Source: an uncultured Flavobacteriaceae bacterium (GTDB lineage Bacteria > Bacteroidota > Bacteroidia > Flavobacteriales > Flavobacteriaceae). From it: a stretch of 64,000 bases of DNA. The stretch's first letter is position 1; each line of letters starts with the position of its first letter. This document shows positions 62,799 through 64,000 of this stretch, in pieces. The notes beneath the pieces were generated by a model that had not been told where the DNA came from, did not search any database, and was given only the letters and a program-made list of their open reading frames with translations. Location of the stretch: NCBI GenBank assembly GCA_947502975.1, contig CANNBV010000003.1:496001-560000 (forward strand). Direction: 5' to 3'. The position numbers were made by a program, and so were the translations under genes.

Positions 62799-64000
62799 AT
62801 GACAAGATTAACTCTTCTTCTAATCCTTTGTATCAGTTATAATCTTTCTGGTCAAAATAAAAAACCAAATGTAGTTTTAATTTTAACAGACGATTTGGGA
62901 ATTGGTGACTTGGGATGCCAAGGCAATCCGTGGCTAAAAACACCAGAAATTGATGCGTTCTATAAAAATGCTGTTAGATTAACAAACTTTCATGTAAGTC
63001 CGCTTTGCACCCCTACTAGAGCAGCAATCATAACTGGACAATATCCTATTAATAACGGAGCTTGGGCAACATACAAAGGTAGAGATGCATTGTCTCCAAA
63101 CACTAAAACTTTAGCACATCTTTTTAAAGAAAATAGCTATAAAACAGCATTGTTTGGCAAATGGCATTTAGGTGATAATTACCCTTCAAGACCTACAGAT
63201 TTAGGTTTTGACAATGCAATTCATCATCTAGCAGGAGGTATTGGAGAGCTATCAGATTATTGGGGAAACAGCTATTTTGATGATACGTATTATGTAAATA
63301 ATGAGCCAAAACAATTTGAAGGTTACTGCACTGATATTTGGTTTAATGAAACTAAAAAATTTATAGATAAAAATAAAGACAATCCTTTCTTTGTTTACTT
63401 ACCTACGAATGCACCACATGATCCTTTGATAGTTGCCGAAAAATATGCCGAACCATACAAAAAATTTGAGGGAAAGGAAATCATAGATGCCAATCTATAT
63501 GGTATGATTGCCAATATTGATGAAAATTTTGGAAGGCTCTATCACTTTCTTGAAAATAAAAACCTATTAGACAATACAATACTCATTTTCATGAGTGATA
63601 ATGGCACACGCTTTGGCTATTCTAGAGATGGAGTTTTAGGATATAACAAAGGCTTTGAAGGCATAAAAGGCGATAAACTTGACGGTGGTCACCGCGTTCC
63701 TTTTTTTATCCGCTGGCCTAATGGTAAAATAGATGGCGGAATTGACATTAATATACTTGCCGAACATGTCGATTTACTACCAACATTAGCAAGTTTGTGT
63801 AATCTTGATGTTTCAAATATTGATGATTTAGATGGCTCTGATTTTTCAAGCATATTTCAAAATAAAGAATTCTATTTAAAAGAAAAGATTGGTTTCATAC
63901 ATAACAATCAAGATTGGAGACCTCCTTCAGATGTTGCCAAAAGTTGTATTATGATGAATGAATGGCGATTGATAGATGGCCATAAACTTTATAATGTTGA
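62799..64000 (+). CDS. S1-family sulfatase, exported (4), cut by right edge
   Basis: ATG 62799 starts a frame that stays open to the window end (400 codons seen). Signal peptide: TRLTLLLILCISYNLSGQ. Signature: VVLILTDDLGIGDLGCQGN, C70 in SPLCTPTRAAIITGQYPI, FGKWHLGDNYPSRPTDLGFD, and IFMSDNGTRFGYSRDG for the second metal site. The core CTPTR is a variant that still fits C-x-P-x-R. It begins 16 bases after the beta-helix stop. Its C-terminus is beyond the window. Confidence 0.93.
   Translation, partial: MTRLTLLLILCISYNLSGQNKKPNVVLILTDDLGIGDLGCQGNPWLKTPEIDAFYKNAVRLTNFHVSPLCTPTRAAIITGQYPINNGAWATYKGRDALSPNTKTLAHLFKENSYKTALFGKWHLGDNYPSRPTDLGFDNAIHHLAGGIGELSDYWGNSYFDDTYYVNNEPKQFEGYCTDIWFNETKKFIDKNKDNPFFVYLPTNAPHDPLIVAEKYAEPYKKFEGKEIIDANLYGMIANIDENFGRLYHFLENKNLLDNTILIFMSDNGTRFGYSRDGVLGYNKGFEGIKGDKLDGGHRVPFFIRWPNGKIDGGIDINILAEHVDLLPTLASLCNLDVSNIDDLDGSDFSSIFQNKEFYLKEKIGFIHNNQDWRPPSDVAKSCIMMNEWRLIDGHKLYNV

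Overview
The window is AT-rich, densely coded DNA from a polysaccharide-degrading marine-type member of the Bacteroidota, most likely family Flavobacteriaceae. The evidence is a SusC/SusD pair, lipoproteins with acidic residues after the lipobox cysteine, a type IX secretion C-terminal sorting domain, promoters of the TAnnTTTG type, a PgpH-type 7TM-HD protein, and a housekeeping block typical of this family. I cannot name the species.

Region A (1-23436) is a polysaccharide utilization locus for a beta-1,4-mannan or glucomannan. The end of a GH3 beta-glucosidase meets a secreted GH9 endoglucanase tail to tail. A leftward operon encodes SusC, SusD, an IPT/TIG-type surface glycan-binding protein (SGBP) and an unusual lipoprotein with three fasciclin domains and two near-identical C-terminal modules; it ends at a strong terminator. 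Upstream lies an AraC-type regulator. Divergent from it is a rightward operon: GH26 mannanase, SSS sodium symporter, GH130 phosphorylase, mannobiose/cellobiose 2-epimerase, second GH26. Converging on this is a leftward trio of GH5 enzymes. Model: surface GH26/GH5/GH9 enzymes cut the polymer, SusCD imports oligosaccharides, periplasmic enzymes trim them, the SSS protein carries disaccharide inward, the epimerase turns mannobiose into mannosylglucose, and GH130 phosphorolyses it to mannose 1-phosphate and glucose.

Region B (23437-56405) is mostly housekeeping. It holds a tRNA-Ser/tRNA-Pro operon with promoter and terminator; a PgpH-like HD phosphodiesterase divergent from a thiolase across a perfect 19-bp inverted repeat; an NlpC/P60 hydrolase; two iron-sulfur proteins separated by a GC-rich dispersed-type repeat; MCE/MlaD, a cell-wall amidase and LptD; RidA; a hybrid histidine kinase; GMP reductase; an ABC ATPase; a BadF-type kinase; GAPDH and phosphofructokinase; TamB; TsaD; a parvulin; RsmE; DUF1223 and DUF4159 proteins; two small novel ORFs; an SpoU methyltransferase; an AI-2E-family permease; a THUMP-like methyltransferase; and an acetolactate-decarboxylase-like lipoprotein.

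Region C (56406-64000) starts a second catabolic locus, for a sulfated polysaccharide: three exported S1-type sulfatases, a parallel beta-helix protein, and a fourth sulfatase that runs off the right edge. No SusCD pair or sulfatase-maturing enzyme is visible here, so the locus continues beyond the window.

No CRISPR array, insertion sequence, phage or rRNA was found. The most unusual items are the fasciclin SGBP, the acetolactate-decarboxylase-like lipoprotein that seems to lack the family arginine, the 19-bp inverted repeat, the AT-only hairpin with a GAAA loop four bases before a start codon, and the pair of tiny ORFs near 52.4-52.8 kb. Motif and repeat comparisons were made by eye, and family assignments come from recognition, not from a database search.
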